Shown: in pieces, positions 1-6,955 of the stretch
Position numbering within the stretch: the stretch's first letter is position 1
Layout: every line of letters begins with the position of its first letter
Assembly: GCA_009779595.1 (NCBI GenBank)
Contig: WRDZ01000032.1
Span: 1 to 7,334, forward strand
Direction: 5' to 3'
DNA: 7,334 bases
Origin: Alphaproteobacteria bacterium
GTDB taxonomy: Bacteria; Pseudomonadota; Alphaproteobacteria; WRDZ01
Position numbers and translations under genes: made by a program
The notes under the pieces: model-generated
What the model saw: only the letters and a program-made list of their open reading frames with translations
The model's database searches: none
What the model was told of the DNA's origin: nothing

Positions 1-715
1 CGGCCTGGGCGAACGTCATGCCGCGCTGGGCCATGCCTATGATAAGCCCCGCGATGATGGTTATGGCCGTGATTATCAGCCCGGCGACCGCATCGCCGCG
101 CACGAACTTGGACGCGCCGTCCATGGCTCCGAAAAAGCTGGATTCCTGTGACAGCTCTTCCCTGCGCCTGCGCGCCTCGTTCTCGTCGATAAGGCCGGAC
201 GACAGGTCCGCGTCAATGGCCATCTGCTTGCCCGGCATCGCGTCCAAGGTGAACCGCGCCGCGACTTCCGCGATACGGGTCGAGCCTTTGGTTATCACCA
301 TGAAATTGACCAGCACCAGGATTGTGAACACTATTATCCCGATGACGAAATTGCCGCCCATGACGAACTCGCCGAACGCCTCGATGACGTGGCCTGCCGC
401 GCCCGGCCCCCTGTGGCCTTCGGACAGTATCACCCGGGTTGTGGCCAGGTTCATGGCCAGCCGGAACATCGTGGTTATCAGCAGCACGAACGGGAAAGAT
501 GTGAACTGCAGCACCCTTTCGATGAATATGGACGTCATAAGCACCAGCACCGCGAACGTCAGCGACATTGCAAGGAAAAGGTCTATCAGGTACGTGGGCA
601 GGGGCATGATAAGTATGACCAGTATCCCCACCACCGCCATGGCCAGGGCAAGGTCCTTGCGGAACCCCATGCCCTTGAAATTCTGTCTGTCCAGTATTGC
701 CGCCAGGCTAGCCAT
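1..715 (-). CDS. flhA: Flagellar export gate protein FlhA (N-terminal part, cut by window edge)
   Basis: FlhA forms the inner-membrane export gate of the flagellar type III secretion system. It couples proton flow to secretion of rod, hook and filament subunits. I translated 238 codons from the ATG at 715-713; the family is usually about 690-700 residues, so about two thirds lies beyond the left edge. Hydrophobic segments are visible near residues 22-40, 43-62, 74-92, 121-142 and 208-228. The FHIPEP-family signature is complete at about 147-170 (key parts EVAARFTLDAMPGKQM and AIDAD). It is followed by GAMDGASKFVRGDA at 196-209, whose Asp208 has the same number as the conserved Asp of Salmonella FlhA implicated in proton coupling. 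The ATG shares one base with the flbD stop (TAATG), and GAGG lies 7 bases upstream at 723-726. Both support this start and translational coupling to flbD. Identification is very secure. Confidence 0.97.
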   Translation of the reverse strand, partial: MASLAAILDRQNFKGMGFRKDLALAMAVVGILVILIMPLPTYLIDLFLAMSLTFAVLVLMTSIFIERVLQFTSFPFVLLITTMFRLAMNLATTRVILSEGHRGPGAAGHVIEAFGEFVMGGNFVIGIIVFTILVLVNFMVITKGSTRIAEVAARFTLDAMPGKQMAIDADLSSGLIDENEARRRREELSQESSFFGAMDGASKFVRGDAVAGLIITAITIIAGLIIGMAQRGMTFAQA

Positions 716-2013
716 TATCTAACCTCGCTTGGGGGCACGTCTATCCCCTGGTCAGAGTATTGCTTAAGCTTGTTGCGCAGGCTGCGCAGCGAAATGCCCA
801 GGATGGTCGCCGCGTGCGTGCGGTTGCCAAGGGTGTGGCGCAGGGTGTCTATGATAAGGTCGCGCTCCATCACGGCCATTGTCTGGCCGACCTTGGACGG
901 GACCATGGCGACCTTCTGCTCGGCGAACTCGAACGCGTCGGCCGTTATGGACGAGCCCGTGGCAAGCAGGACCGCGCGGTGCATGGTGTTTTCCAGCTCG
1001 CGCACGTTGCCGGGCCAGTCGTACGCCAGCATCTTGTCGCACGCGTCCTTGGAAAGCGCGCGGACCGGGACGCGGTTAAGCTCGCTGTACTTCTTGATGA
1101 AGAAGTCGGACAGGGGCACGATGTCCCCTCTGTGCTCACGCAAGCCGGGCAGAGCGATGTTGACCACGTTCAGGCGGTAATACAGGTCCTGGCGGAAGCG
1201 GCCGTTCTTGACCTCTTCCAAAAGGTCGCGGTTGGACGTGGCCAGGATGCGCACGTCGACCTTTATTGGGGACTTGCCGCCTATGCGGTCGATTTCCCGC
1301 TCTTGTATCGCGCGCAGGAGTTTGGCCTGCAGCTTCAGGTCCATCTCGCTGATTTCGTCCAGCAGCAAGGTGCCGCCGCCGGCCTCTTCGAACTTGCCTA
1401 TGCGCCGTGCCACGGCCCCGGTGAACGCGCCCTTCTCATAGCCGAACATTTCCGATTCCAGCAGGTTTTCGGGTATGGCCGCGCAGTTCAGGGCCACGAA
1501 CTTTGCGCTGACGCGGCGCGACTTGTTGTGGATATAGCGCGCCATCACTTCCTTGCCAGTGCCCGATTCGCCGGTGATAAGCACGCCCGCTTCGCTTGGG
1601 GCTATCTGAGCCGCCTTTTCCATGATTTTGGTCATCACGGGGTCCACCGCGATGTACTGGTTCTGTTCCTGCGACACGGCGGTAAGCACCGCGCCTATAA
1701 GCTCGGTGTCCGGGGGCAGGGGTATGTACTCTTTGGCGCCGGCCTTGATTGCCGCGACCGCCGCCTTGGTGTCGGCCGAAGTGCCGCACGCCACAACAGG
1801 CATGTTTATGCGCTCGTCGGCCAGCGCGCCTATGAACTTGGCGATGTCCAGCTTGACGTCCACCATGGCAAGGTCCGCGCCGTTGCCCTGGCGCAGCACG
1901 TCCAGAGCCCCGGCTATGCTGTCGGCCTGCAGCACCTGGCCGCCTCTGGCCAGGGCCACCTTGGCCGCCGTGCCTATCTGTCCGTCAAGACTGCCGACTA
2001 TAAGTAAGCGCAT
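715..2013 (-). CDS. flbD: Sigma-54-dependent flagellar transcriptional activator FlbD
   Basis: A 432-residue bacterial enhancer-binding protein that activates sigma-54 promoters of late flagellar genes. In Caulobacter, FlbD also represses the fliF operon and is controlled by FliX rather than by a known kinase; applying this here is inference. Domains in order are: a receiver-like domain (about 1-118); an AAA+ domain with Walker A GESGTGKE at 148-155, the sigma-54-contacting loop GAFTGA at 195-200, Walker B LLLDE at 216-220 and arginine-finger region FRQDLYYRLN at 273-282; and a Fis-type helix-turn-helix at about 383-418 (GNRTHAATILGIS...). The receiver is degenerate. The acidic pair after strand 1 is replaced by Gly-Ser (LLIVGSLD), the lysine before the conserved proline is Leu (YIPLP), and only an Asp at 52 is kept. 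The gene starts 21 bases after the motA stop, with AGGAAAGG at 2017-2024. It resembles Caulobacter FlbD along its length, as far as I can recall that sequence. Confidence 0.95.
   Translation of the reverse strand: MRLLIVGSLDGQIGTAAKVALARGGQVLQADSIAGALDVLRQGNGADLAMVDVKLDIAKFIGALADERINMPVVACGTSADTKAAVAAIKAGAKEYIPLPPDTELIGAVLTAVSQEQNQYIAVDPVMTKIMEKAAQIAPSEAGVLITGESGTGKEVMARYIHNKSRRVSAKFVALNCAAIPENLLESEMFGYEKGAFTGAVARRIGKFEEAGGGTLLLDEISEMDLKLQAKLLRAIQEREIDRIGGKSPIKVDVRILATSNRDLLEEVKNGRFRQDLYYRLNVVNIALPGLREHRGDIVPLSDFFIKKYSELNRVPVRALSKDACDKMLAYDWPGNVRELENTMHRAVLLATGSSITADAFEFAEQKVAMVPSKVGQTMAVMERDLIIDTLRHTLGNRTHAATILGISLRSLRNKLKQYSDQGIDVPPSEVR
723..726 (-). promoter_or_regulatory. Ribosome binding site of flhA
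   Basis: On the minus strand this reads GAGG, 7 bases before the flhA ATG at 715-713. It lies inside the last codons of flbD. It supports the flhA start and shows that flhA can be initiated both by its own site and by ribosomes ending at the overlapping flbD stop. Confidence 0.6.
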
Positions 2014-2034
2014 TTGCCTTTCCTAATCCACCGT

Positions 2035-2874
2035 TTAATCAAAAAACCTCAACTGCCGCGACGACGGCAGGAGGCTGTTAAGCACCGCTTCCGTGCGCCG
2101 CGGGTTTTCCTGTGCCCCTATGCTTGTCAGCCCCAGTATATACAGCTGGTTTATCAGCGATTCGTCCATGGCCTTCTTGGACAGCTTCGACGACAGCGGT
2201 ATCAGCACGAAATTGGCCATCAGCGACCCATAGAACGTTGTAAGCAGGGCAACGGCCATCGCCGGCCCGATGCTTGACGGGTCTTCAAGGTTGCGCAGCA
2301 TCTGCACCAGCCCGATGACGGTCCCCATCAGCCCCATGGCCGGAGCCACCTCTGCGGCGCGCTGTATTATCGAAATCGCGCGCACGTGGCGGTCGTCTAT
2401 GGCCTGCGTCTGCTGTTTTATGATTTCCACGACGTCCTTGACCAGGAACCCGTCCACAAGCATGCTAAGGCCCCTGTGCAGAAGCGGCTGTGATTTCAGC
2501 TGGTTCAACGCCCCGCCCTGCAGCACCAGGAAGCTTTGCCCGCGCAGGGCGGCCGCAATCTGCATTATGCGGTGTGCCACGTCGCGGTCCGAATACCCGC
2601 GCTGGAAGAACGTCAAGCCTATAAGCCCTATGGACACCAGGACTTCCTTTATGGAATAGCTGGCCATCACGATGAAGAACGTGCTGGCGAACACGATAAG
2701 CATGCCCGGATAGTTTATGAAGTTCTGCAGTTCCCCGCCCATAAGCAGGGCCCAGACAATAGCCCCGGTCGCGCCGAAAAATCCGATGAACGTGCCCAGG
2801 TCGATTACGGGGCCCGGCAGTTTCTTAAGCGATATGTTCACCGTTTGCAGTTTTTCCTCAGATGTGTCAGCCAT
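2035..2874 (-). CDS. motA: MotA/PomA-type flagellar stator (proton/sodium channel) subunit
   Basis: A 279-residue inner-membrane protein of the MotA/TolQ/ExbB channel family. MotA pentamers surround a MotB dimer, conduct ions and push on FliG to turn the rotor. Four membrane segments are visible at about 23-45, 55-75, 175-196 and 204-228. The long cytoplasmic loop (about 76-172) includes the charged stretch LLHRGLSMLVDGFLVKD. The loop end plus third segment (RAAEVAPAMGLMGTVIGLV) and LLTTFYGSLMANFVLIPL are typical of the PomA/MotP branch. Pro178 and Pro226 lie 48 residues apart and match the two conserved prolines of E. coli MotA (173 and 222). The start is 4 bases after the fliN stop, with CGGAAAG at 2883-2889 as a modest ribosome binding site. 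No MotB partner follows; the next gene is flbD. It could be the main stator subunit with motB elsewhere, or an additional MotA paralogue. Ion specificity cannot be told. Confidence 0.93.
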   Translation of the reverse strand: MADTSEEKLQTVNISLKKLPGPVIDLGTFIGFFGATGAIVWALLMGGELQNFINYPGMLIVFASTFFIVMASYSIKEVLVSIGLIGLTFFQRGYSDRDVAHRIMQIAAALRGQSFLVLQGGALNQLKSQPLLHRGLSMLVDGFLVKDVVEIIKQQTQAIDDRHVRAISIIQRAAEVAPAMGLMGTVIGLVQMLRNLEDPSSIGPAMAVALLTTFYGSLMANFVLIPLSSKLSKKAMDESLINQLYILGLTSIGAQENPRRTEAVLNSLLPSSRQLRFFD

Positions 2875-2878
2875 GATG

Positions 2879-3268
2879 CTATCTTTCCGTTTTGATGATT
2901 TCAGTCATAGTTATGCCCAAGCGCTCTTCGGACACCACCACTTCGCCGCGCGCGACAAGCCTGTTGTTCACATAGATGTCTATCGATTCGCCCACCTTGC
3001 GGTCAAGCTCGATGACCGTGCCGCGCCCAAGCTTCAGCAGGTGGTTCACCTGCATGTTGGTCTTGCCAAGTATGGCCGACACCTGCACGGGAATGTCGTA
3101 CACGGCCTCAAGCTCGGCCGAGGACTTTGGCTTGTACTCGGGCTCGGAATAAGCCGACAGTATGGACGCTTCGCCCGTGACGTTGCCGCCGCCGGACGAC
3201 GCTTGGGCGAACTCGTCAAGCTTAAGCTCTTCCGGGGTGTTCGTGGGCATATTGGTTTCCTGTGCCAT
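2879..3268 (-). CDS. fliN: Flagellar motor switch protein FliN
   Basis: FliN is the C-ring base protein. It pairs with FliM, takes part in direction switching and docks FliH for export. The protein has 129 residues. The first ~50 are polar and low in order (PTNTPEELKLDEF, SSGGG), as is common in FliN. The SpoA domain spans about 54-126 and runs from VYDIPVQVSAILGKT through HLLKLGRGTVIELD and SIDIYVNNRLVARGEVVV to ERLGITMTEI. This is the canonical FliN pattern; a FliM would be much longer. The start at 3268 is well chosen because AGGAG sits 6 bases upstream, which favours it over the Met at residue 7. The gene begins 9 bases after the stop of the 93-codon gene and ends 4 bases before motA. fliM is not in this operon segment, so it must be elsewhere or beyond the window. 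Confidence 0.96.
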   Translation of the reverse strand: MAQETNMPTNTPEELKLDEFAQASSGGGNVTGEASILSAYSEPEYKPKSSAELEAVYDIPVQVSAILGKTNMQVNHLLKLGRGTVIELDRKVGESIDIYVNNRLVARGEVVVSEERLGITMTEIIKTER

Positions 3269-3274
3269 AAAAAA

Positions 3275-3279
3275 CTCCT
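3275..3279 (-). promoter_or_regulatory. Ribosome binding site of fliN
   Basis: AGGAG on the minus strand, 6 bases from the fliN ATG. It overlaps the TAG stop of the preceding small gene (TAGGAG). This is one of the best ribosome binding sites in the operon. It fixes the fliN start at 3268 and suggests efficient re-initiation after the small gene. Confidence 0.75.
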
Positions 3280-3559
3280 ATTGTTTGAAAAGACCGCTTA
3301 TAGCCTGCTTCTGGCTTGGGTCCAACTTTATCTTGTCCACTTCCTTGGCCAAATCGGCCGGAAGCCCGGCTTTCACCTTTGCCGCCCTTTTCGGGTTGTC
3401 CATGAATTCAAGTATCATGGCCACGGCCTGGGGCGGCTGCGACGAGAGGAAACCGGCAAGCTGGTCTTCGGGGAGCTTGTCGAACATGCCCTTCACCTCG
3501 TCCTTGGACATGGACTTAAGCCGTTTTTCCATCATCTTCATCAAAAAACTGTTGAACAT
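3278..3559 (-). CDS. Small hypothetical protein with FliG middle-domain-like (MgtE_N/MotE-like) helical core
   Basis: A 93-residue, lysine-rich, helical protein without signal peptide or membrane segment. I do not recognise it as a named family. Its centre resembles FliG-M of this operon. SQPPQAVAMIL (40-50) lines up with NEYPQTVAVVL (FliG 130-140), and AAKVKAGLPADLAKEV (59-74) with SAKVLELLPEKMGMEV (FliG 148-163), with one extra residue between. I count 13 identities over about 34 positions. The PQ sits where FliG has its EHPQ FliM-binding motif. The same short-helix pattern occurs in the MgtE N-terminal domain and MotE. The N terminus (MMEKRLKSMSKDEVKG) is basic and amphipathic. It lies between fliH (10-base gap) and fliN (9-base gap). 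The ribosome binding site is poor (GGTGGG only 3 bases from the ATG), so it may depend on coupling to fliH. A switch or C-ring accessory role is inference. It is likely a real gene, since it fills the operon without overlap. Confidence 0.8.
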   Translation of the reverse strand: MFNSFLMKMMEKRLKSMSKDEVKGMFDKLPEDQLAGFLSSQPPQAVAMILEFMDNPKRAAKVKAGLPADLAKEVDKIKLDPSQKQAISGLFKQ

Positions 3560-3569
3560 GCGCCCACCG

Positions 3570-4262
3570 TTATCCTTTTAAAACCTTTTCTATCTCGTCG
3601 ATTATGTCGCTTGCCTTGCGGTATATGCCGCCGCCGTCCCACTGTATCCGGCAGTCGCCCGGGACGACTTCCGCATCCCCGACAACCTCGACCGTCTTGT
3701 CCCTGACGAACGCGGACAGCCCCTCTTCCACGTCGTACCGCAAAGCCGGGTTGACGCTTATCTGGCAGTTGGACTTGTTCACCAGCATGGCCGAGTATTT
3801 CTCCACGACCGCCAGTATCTCGGGCGCGCCGTATGAAGCAGCCATTGCGGGCATGGTCTTTTTCACGATGGCGAAAGCCAGTTCGTGCGCGGCTTTGACA
3901 GCTTCTTCCCGCGCCGTTTCCACGGCGACCTTGGTCAACGCGATATCCACGCCGATTTTGTTCACGGTTTCCAGGACCTGCGCGGCCATGGTGTTTTCCG
4001 CCTCAAGCTTTCCGGCCGCCTTGCCGTCGTTGAAGCTGCTTGCTATCCCCTGGTCCATCTGGGCCTTGGTGTAAAGGATTTCCTTCACCGGCTGCGGTTC
4101 GGCCTTAAGGTTTGCAAGGGCGTCGGCCAGCACCTGCCTGTCGTCGTCGGCCGGCTTAAGCGCCGCTGTCGCCGAAGCCGCGGCGGCCATGGCCCGCGAC
4201 GGAGCGGGAAGCATGTCGTCGAAGCTGCGTTCAAACATGAATTTGGTAACCGTATCCGTCAT
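3570..4262 (-). CDS. fliH: Flagellar export ATPase regulator FliH (FlbE-like)
   Basis: FliH is the peripheral stalk-like regulator that binds the export ATPase FliI and tethers it to FliN at the C-ring. Here it has 230 residues. The N terminus has a KFMFERSFDD stretch typical of alphaproteobacterial FliH. An Ala-rich linker (24-36) follows, then a long helical, charged region with an extended helix from about 82 to 135 (SFNDGKAAGKLEAEN... and AREEAVKAAHELAFAIVKK). The C-terminal FliH/HrpE-type domain ends in the hallmark PGDCRIQWDGGG at 201-212, followed by an acidic helix. The start at 4262 is fixed by GGAGG (4268-4272) 5 bases upstream, next to the fliG stop; the intergenic gap is 10 bases. 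In Caulobacter the gene at this position is called flbE/fliH. No fliI follows directly, unlike many other operons. Confidence 0.92.
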   Translation of the reverse strand: MTDTVTKFMFERSFDDMLPAPSRAMAAAASATAALKPADDDRQVLADALANLKAEPQPVKEILYTKAQMDQGIASSFNDGKAAGKLEAENTMAAQVLETVNKIGVDIALTKVAVETAREEAVKAAHELAFAIVKKTMPAMAASYGAPEILAVVEKYSAMLVNKSNCQISVNPALRYDVEEGLSAFVRDKTVEVVGDAEVVPGDCRIQWDGGGIYRKASDIIDEIEKVLKG

Positions 4263-4267
4263 TGCCG

Positions 4268-4272
4268 CCTCC
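4268..4272 (-). promoter_or_regulatory. Ribosome binding site of fliH
   Basis: A full GGAGG on the minus strand lies 5 bases before the fliH ATG and directly after the fliG stop. It confirms the fliH start. Confidence 0.75.
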
Positions 4273-5295
4273 CTAGTAAATCATTTCATCGGACGAGTTG
4301 GCGTCGTTTATGACAATCTCGCCCTTGCTGGCCAGGTCCTTGGCCATAATCACGATTTCGCCCTGAGCGTCGTCCACGTCGCGCATGCGCACGGGGCCCA
4401 GTGCCTCCATGTCCTCGCGCATCATCTTGCCTGCGCGTTCGCTCATGCCCTTGAAGAACAGCTCCTTGATGTTGTCGCTTGCGCCCTTAAGCGCGATGGC
4501 CAGCCTGTCGCGCGGAGCGTTGCGTATGATGACCTGTATGCCCACGTTGTCCACGCGGATAAGGTCATCGAACGTGAACATAAGGCTCTTGACCTTGTCG
4601 GCCGATTCCTTGCTGCGCTCTTCCAGGCCGCCCATGAACCGCTCTTCCGAGTTGCGGTCGAAGTTGTTGAAGATTTCGGCGACCAGCTCGTGGCTGTCGC
4701 GGCGGGACGAGCGGGCAAGGTTGCTCATGAACTCGGTGCGCAGCGTAGCCTCGACCGTTTCCAGCACGTCCTTCTGTATGGCTTCGATGTTAAGCATGCG
4801 CATGATGACCTCCATGCCCATCTTTTCGGGCAAAAGCTCCAGCACCTTGGCCGAATGTTCCGGCTTGAGCTTGGACAGCACCACGGCGACCGTCTGCGGG
4901 TATTCGTTCTTGAAGTACGTGGCCAGGACCTGCTCGTTCACGTTGGACAGCTTGTCCCACAAAGTACGGCCTGCCGGCCCGCGGATTTCCTCCATGATGG
5001 CCGACACGCGCTCGCGCCCAAGTGACTTCATCAGCAGCCTTTCCGTGGTGTCGTACGTTCCCACCAGCGACCCGGTGTTGCTGATGGCGTCGGCGAACTC
5101 GACGAACAGCTTTTCCACCACGGCCGAGCTGACCATCCCAAGGCTGGCCATTATGACGGAAATCTCTTTGATTTCGTCGTCCTCCATCATGGAGAACAGC
5201 TTGCCCGACTGCTCTTCGGACAGCGACAGCATCATGACCGCCGCCTTCTGGGGCCCCGTAAGGGCGCGATAGTTGTCGGTTACGACGTTCGGCAT
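4273..5295 (-). CDS. fliG: Flagellar motor switch protein FliG
   Basis: FliG links the MS ring to the C-ring and receives torque from the stator. The protein is 340 residues, the usual family length. The N domain (about 1-105, starting LTGPQKAAVMMLSL) binds the FliF C terminus. The middle domain carries EYPQ at 131-134, a His-to-Tyr variant of the EHPQ motif that contacts FliM. The C-terminal domain has MFTFDDL at 239-245 and a torque helix with charged residues Lys270, Arg287, Asp295 and Arg303 in the spacing seen in E. coli (264, 281, 288/289, 297). The C terminus ends in an acidic tail. The ATG lies 3 bases after the fliF stop. GGGAGGG at 5305-5311, inside the last fliF codons, is a strong ribosome binding site, so expression is tightly tied to its direct binding partner FliF. 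Confidence 0.97.
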   Translation of the reverse strand: MPNVVTDNYRALTGPQKAAVMMLSLSEEQSGKLFSMMEDDEIKEISVIMASLGMVSSAVVEKLFVEFADAISNTGSLVGTYDTTERLLMKSLGRERVSAIMEEIRGPAGRTLWDKLSNVNEQVLATYFKNEYPQTVAVVLSKLKPEHSAKVLELLPEKMGMEVIMRMLNIEAIQKDVLETVEATLRTEFMSNLARSSRRDSHELVAEIFNNFDRNSEERFMGGLEERSKESADKVKSLMFTFDDLIRVDNVGIQVIIRNAPRDRLAIALKGASDNIKELFFKGMSERAGKMMREDMEALGPVRMRDVDDAQGEIVIMAKDLASKGEIVINDANSSDEMIY

Positions 5296-5298
5296 GTC

Positions 5299-6927
5299 CT
5301 AGTTCCCTCCCTCGCGATGCAGCCAAGCGCGTATTATGTTCAAAGCCTCTTCCGGGTGCTTGTCCACGATTTCGCCGATTTTACGCAGCGACGAAGCCTT
5401 GACCCGGCCCTCGACCTTGGCGATGTCTATCAGGGTGTCAAGCTCCATATTGTCTTCCGAGGGCGCGTCAAGCTGCGCCGTCTGGACGCCCGGCCCCGTA
5501 AGGACCGGCGCCACGTGCGTTATCATCAGCTCTTCTGGCACCGGAGCTTCCTGCACGTTGCTGAACGCGCGCACAATCATCGGGCGCACGACAAGCAGTA
5601 TGATGAACACCGCGACTAATGCTATGCCAAGGCCTTCGGCCAGGCGCATGGCCTCGTCCTTCTGCAGGCCCAGGAAAAGCCTTGGCTCGGCCGGCATCGA
5701 ATCTTCCAGGTTGACGAACTGCAGGTTCACCACGCTGACCTGGTCCCCGCGCGCCGCGTCGAACCCCACGGCGGTCTTGACCAAAGTGGTCAGGGAGTTC
5801 ATCTCCGCGGTGGTGCGCGGATGGTAAACCCTTTCCCCGTGCGCGCCGACCGTATAGTTGCCGTCGACCAGGACCGCGACCGACAGCCGCCTTATCACGC
5901 CCGAGTTGTTTATCTGGTTGACGGTTTCCCTTGATATCTCATAGTTGATGGTTTCTTCCACGCGCTCGCTGCTGGACCGGCTGCCCGTGGTTTCGTTGGC
6001 CATGCGGTCGGGCAGGTTCTGCTGGACCGTCACAACGCCGTCCTGTTCGGTGGACTGCGCGGTTTCCGTCGACGTCGACATCGAGCGCACGACCTGCTGG
6101 TCGGGGTCGAAGATTTCGCGGTTTGTGACGACTTTGGCAAAATCCATGTCCACGTTGACCTCGGCGCGTATCTTGCCCATGCCAACTGTGCGCTCAAGCA
6201 AATCCTGCACCGCCTGGGTAAGCCGCACCTCGTGCGAGCGGCGCATCTCTTCATTCGACGACAGGGCCATGGCGTCCGGCGAAGTGAACGGCCTGGTCAG
6301 CAGCACGCCCCGCGTATCCATTATGGACACGCTGTTGATGTCCATGCCCGGCACGGCCGACGCCACCAGCCGCTGTATGGCCAGAGCCTGCCTTCCGTCC
6401 AGCCGCCCGTCCTGCATCCTCACAACGACCGACGCGCTTGGCGCCTGCTGTTCGCGCGAGAACATCTCGCGCCGCGGCATGACCAGGTGGACGCGCGCGG
6501 ACTGCACGCCGTTGATGCTGCGTATGCTGCGCGCAAGCTCGCCCTCCAAGGCGCGCACAAGGTTGACCTGCTGCATGAAGTTGGTCGTGCCGAACGAATC
6601 CCCCCTGTCGAATATTTCGTACCCGCCGGCCGCCATTTCGCCCAGGGCGACGCCCGCCATCTGCACTTTCAGCCTGTTTATCTGGTTGGCCGGGGCGATG
6701 ATTTCCGTGCCGCCCGCGCGCACTTCATAGCGGATGTTCTGCGCGTCAAGCTCGGCTATGACCCTGGCGGCCTGCTCGTGGTCAAGGCCGGTGTACAGGA
6801 TTTCCATGCGGGAGGCGCTCATCCGCGCGGCGAAGAACACCAGGAACGCCAGCATGAAAACGCCGACGCTGGCCAAAGCCGCAAGCTTTGCCGGCCCAAG
6901 CTTCTTAAGCAGTTGAATGATATTCAC
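5299..6927 (-). CDS. fliF: Flagellar MS-ring protein FliF
   Basis: FliF builds the MS ring in the inner membrane, the platform for the C-ring and export gate. The protein has 542 residues, within the family range. The first membrane helix is at about 13-35. The ring-building YscJ/FliF domain follows, with signature parts LYTGLDHEQAARVIAEL (44-60), GEMAAGGYEIFD (96-107) and RALEGELARSI (125-135). The second ring domain is at about 225-405, with a Ser/Thr/Gln-rich insert (about 281-325) that fits the beta-collar region. The second membrane helix is at about 430-449. The cytoplasmic tail ends in the FliG-binding helix PEEALNIIRAWLHRE (525-539). The start codon is GTG. No ATG lies upstream in frame before a TAA stop, and AGGGG sits 9 bases upstream at 6937-6941. 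It is the first gene of the operon, preceded by the promoter-like A/T-rich spacer. Confidence 0.97.
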   Translation of the reverse strand: MNIIQLLKKLGPAKLAALASVGVFMLAFLVFFAARMSASRMEILYTGLDHEQAARVIAELDAQNIRYEVRAGGTEIIAPANQINRLKVQMAGVALGEMAAGGYEIFDRGDSFGTTNFMQQVNLVRALEGELARSIRSINGVQSARVHLVMPRREMFSREQQAPSASVVVRMQDGRLDGRQALAIQRLVASAVPGMDINSVSIMDTRGVLLTRPFTSPDAMALSSNEEMRRSHEVRLTQAVQDLLERTVGMGKIRAEVNVDMDFAKVVTNREIFDPDQQVVRSMSTSTETAQSTEQDGVVTVQQNLPDRMANETTGSRSSSERVEETINYEISRETVNQINNSGVIRRLSVAVLVDGNYTVGAHGERVYHPRTTAEMNSLTTLVKTAVGFDAARGDQVSVVNLQFVNLEDSMPAEPRLFLGLQKDEAMRLAEGLGIALVAVFIILLVVRPMIVRAFSNVQEAPVPEELMITHVAPVLTGPGVQTAQLDAPSEDNMELDTLIDIAKVEGRVKASSLRKIGEIVDKHPEEALNIIRAWLHREGGN

Positions 6928-6936
6928 TTGTGGTTT

Positions 6937-6941
6937 CCCCT
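6937..6941 (-). promoter_or_regulatory. Ribosome binding site deciding the GTG start of fliF
   Basis: AGGGG on the minus strand, 9 bases before the GTG at 6927-6925. No in-frame ATG is available upstream, so this site decides the unusual start. Confidence 0.65.
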
Positions 6942-6955
6942 GTAAAATCCCGTTG

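Noticed and set aside
18..722. Plus-strand open frame of 234 codons at the left end
   Set aside because: The opposite strand encodes FlhA with its full family signature; this frame is its shadow.
2879..3268. Reading this gene as FliM rather than FliN
   Set aside because: At 129 residues with a single SpoA domain and no FliM CheC-like middle domain, it fits FliN only.
4189..5025. Long open frame on the plus strand opposite fliG (278 codons), and similar ones at 760-2007 and 2717-3706
   Set aside because: They are antisense to clearly identified genes, rich in His/Arg/Leu as expected from the complement of GC-rich coding DNA, and show no recognisable domain.
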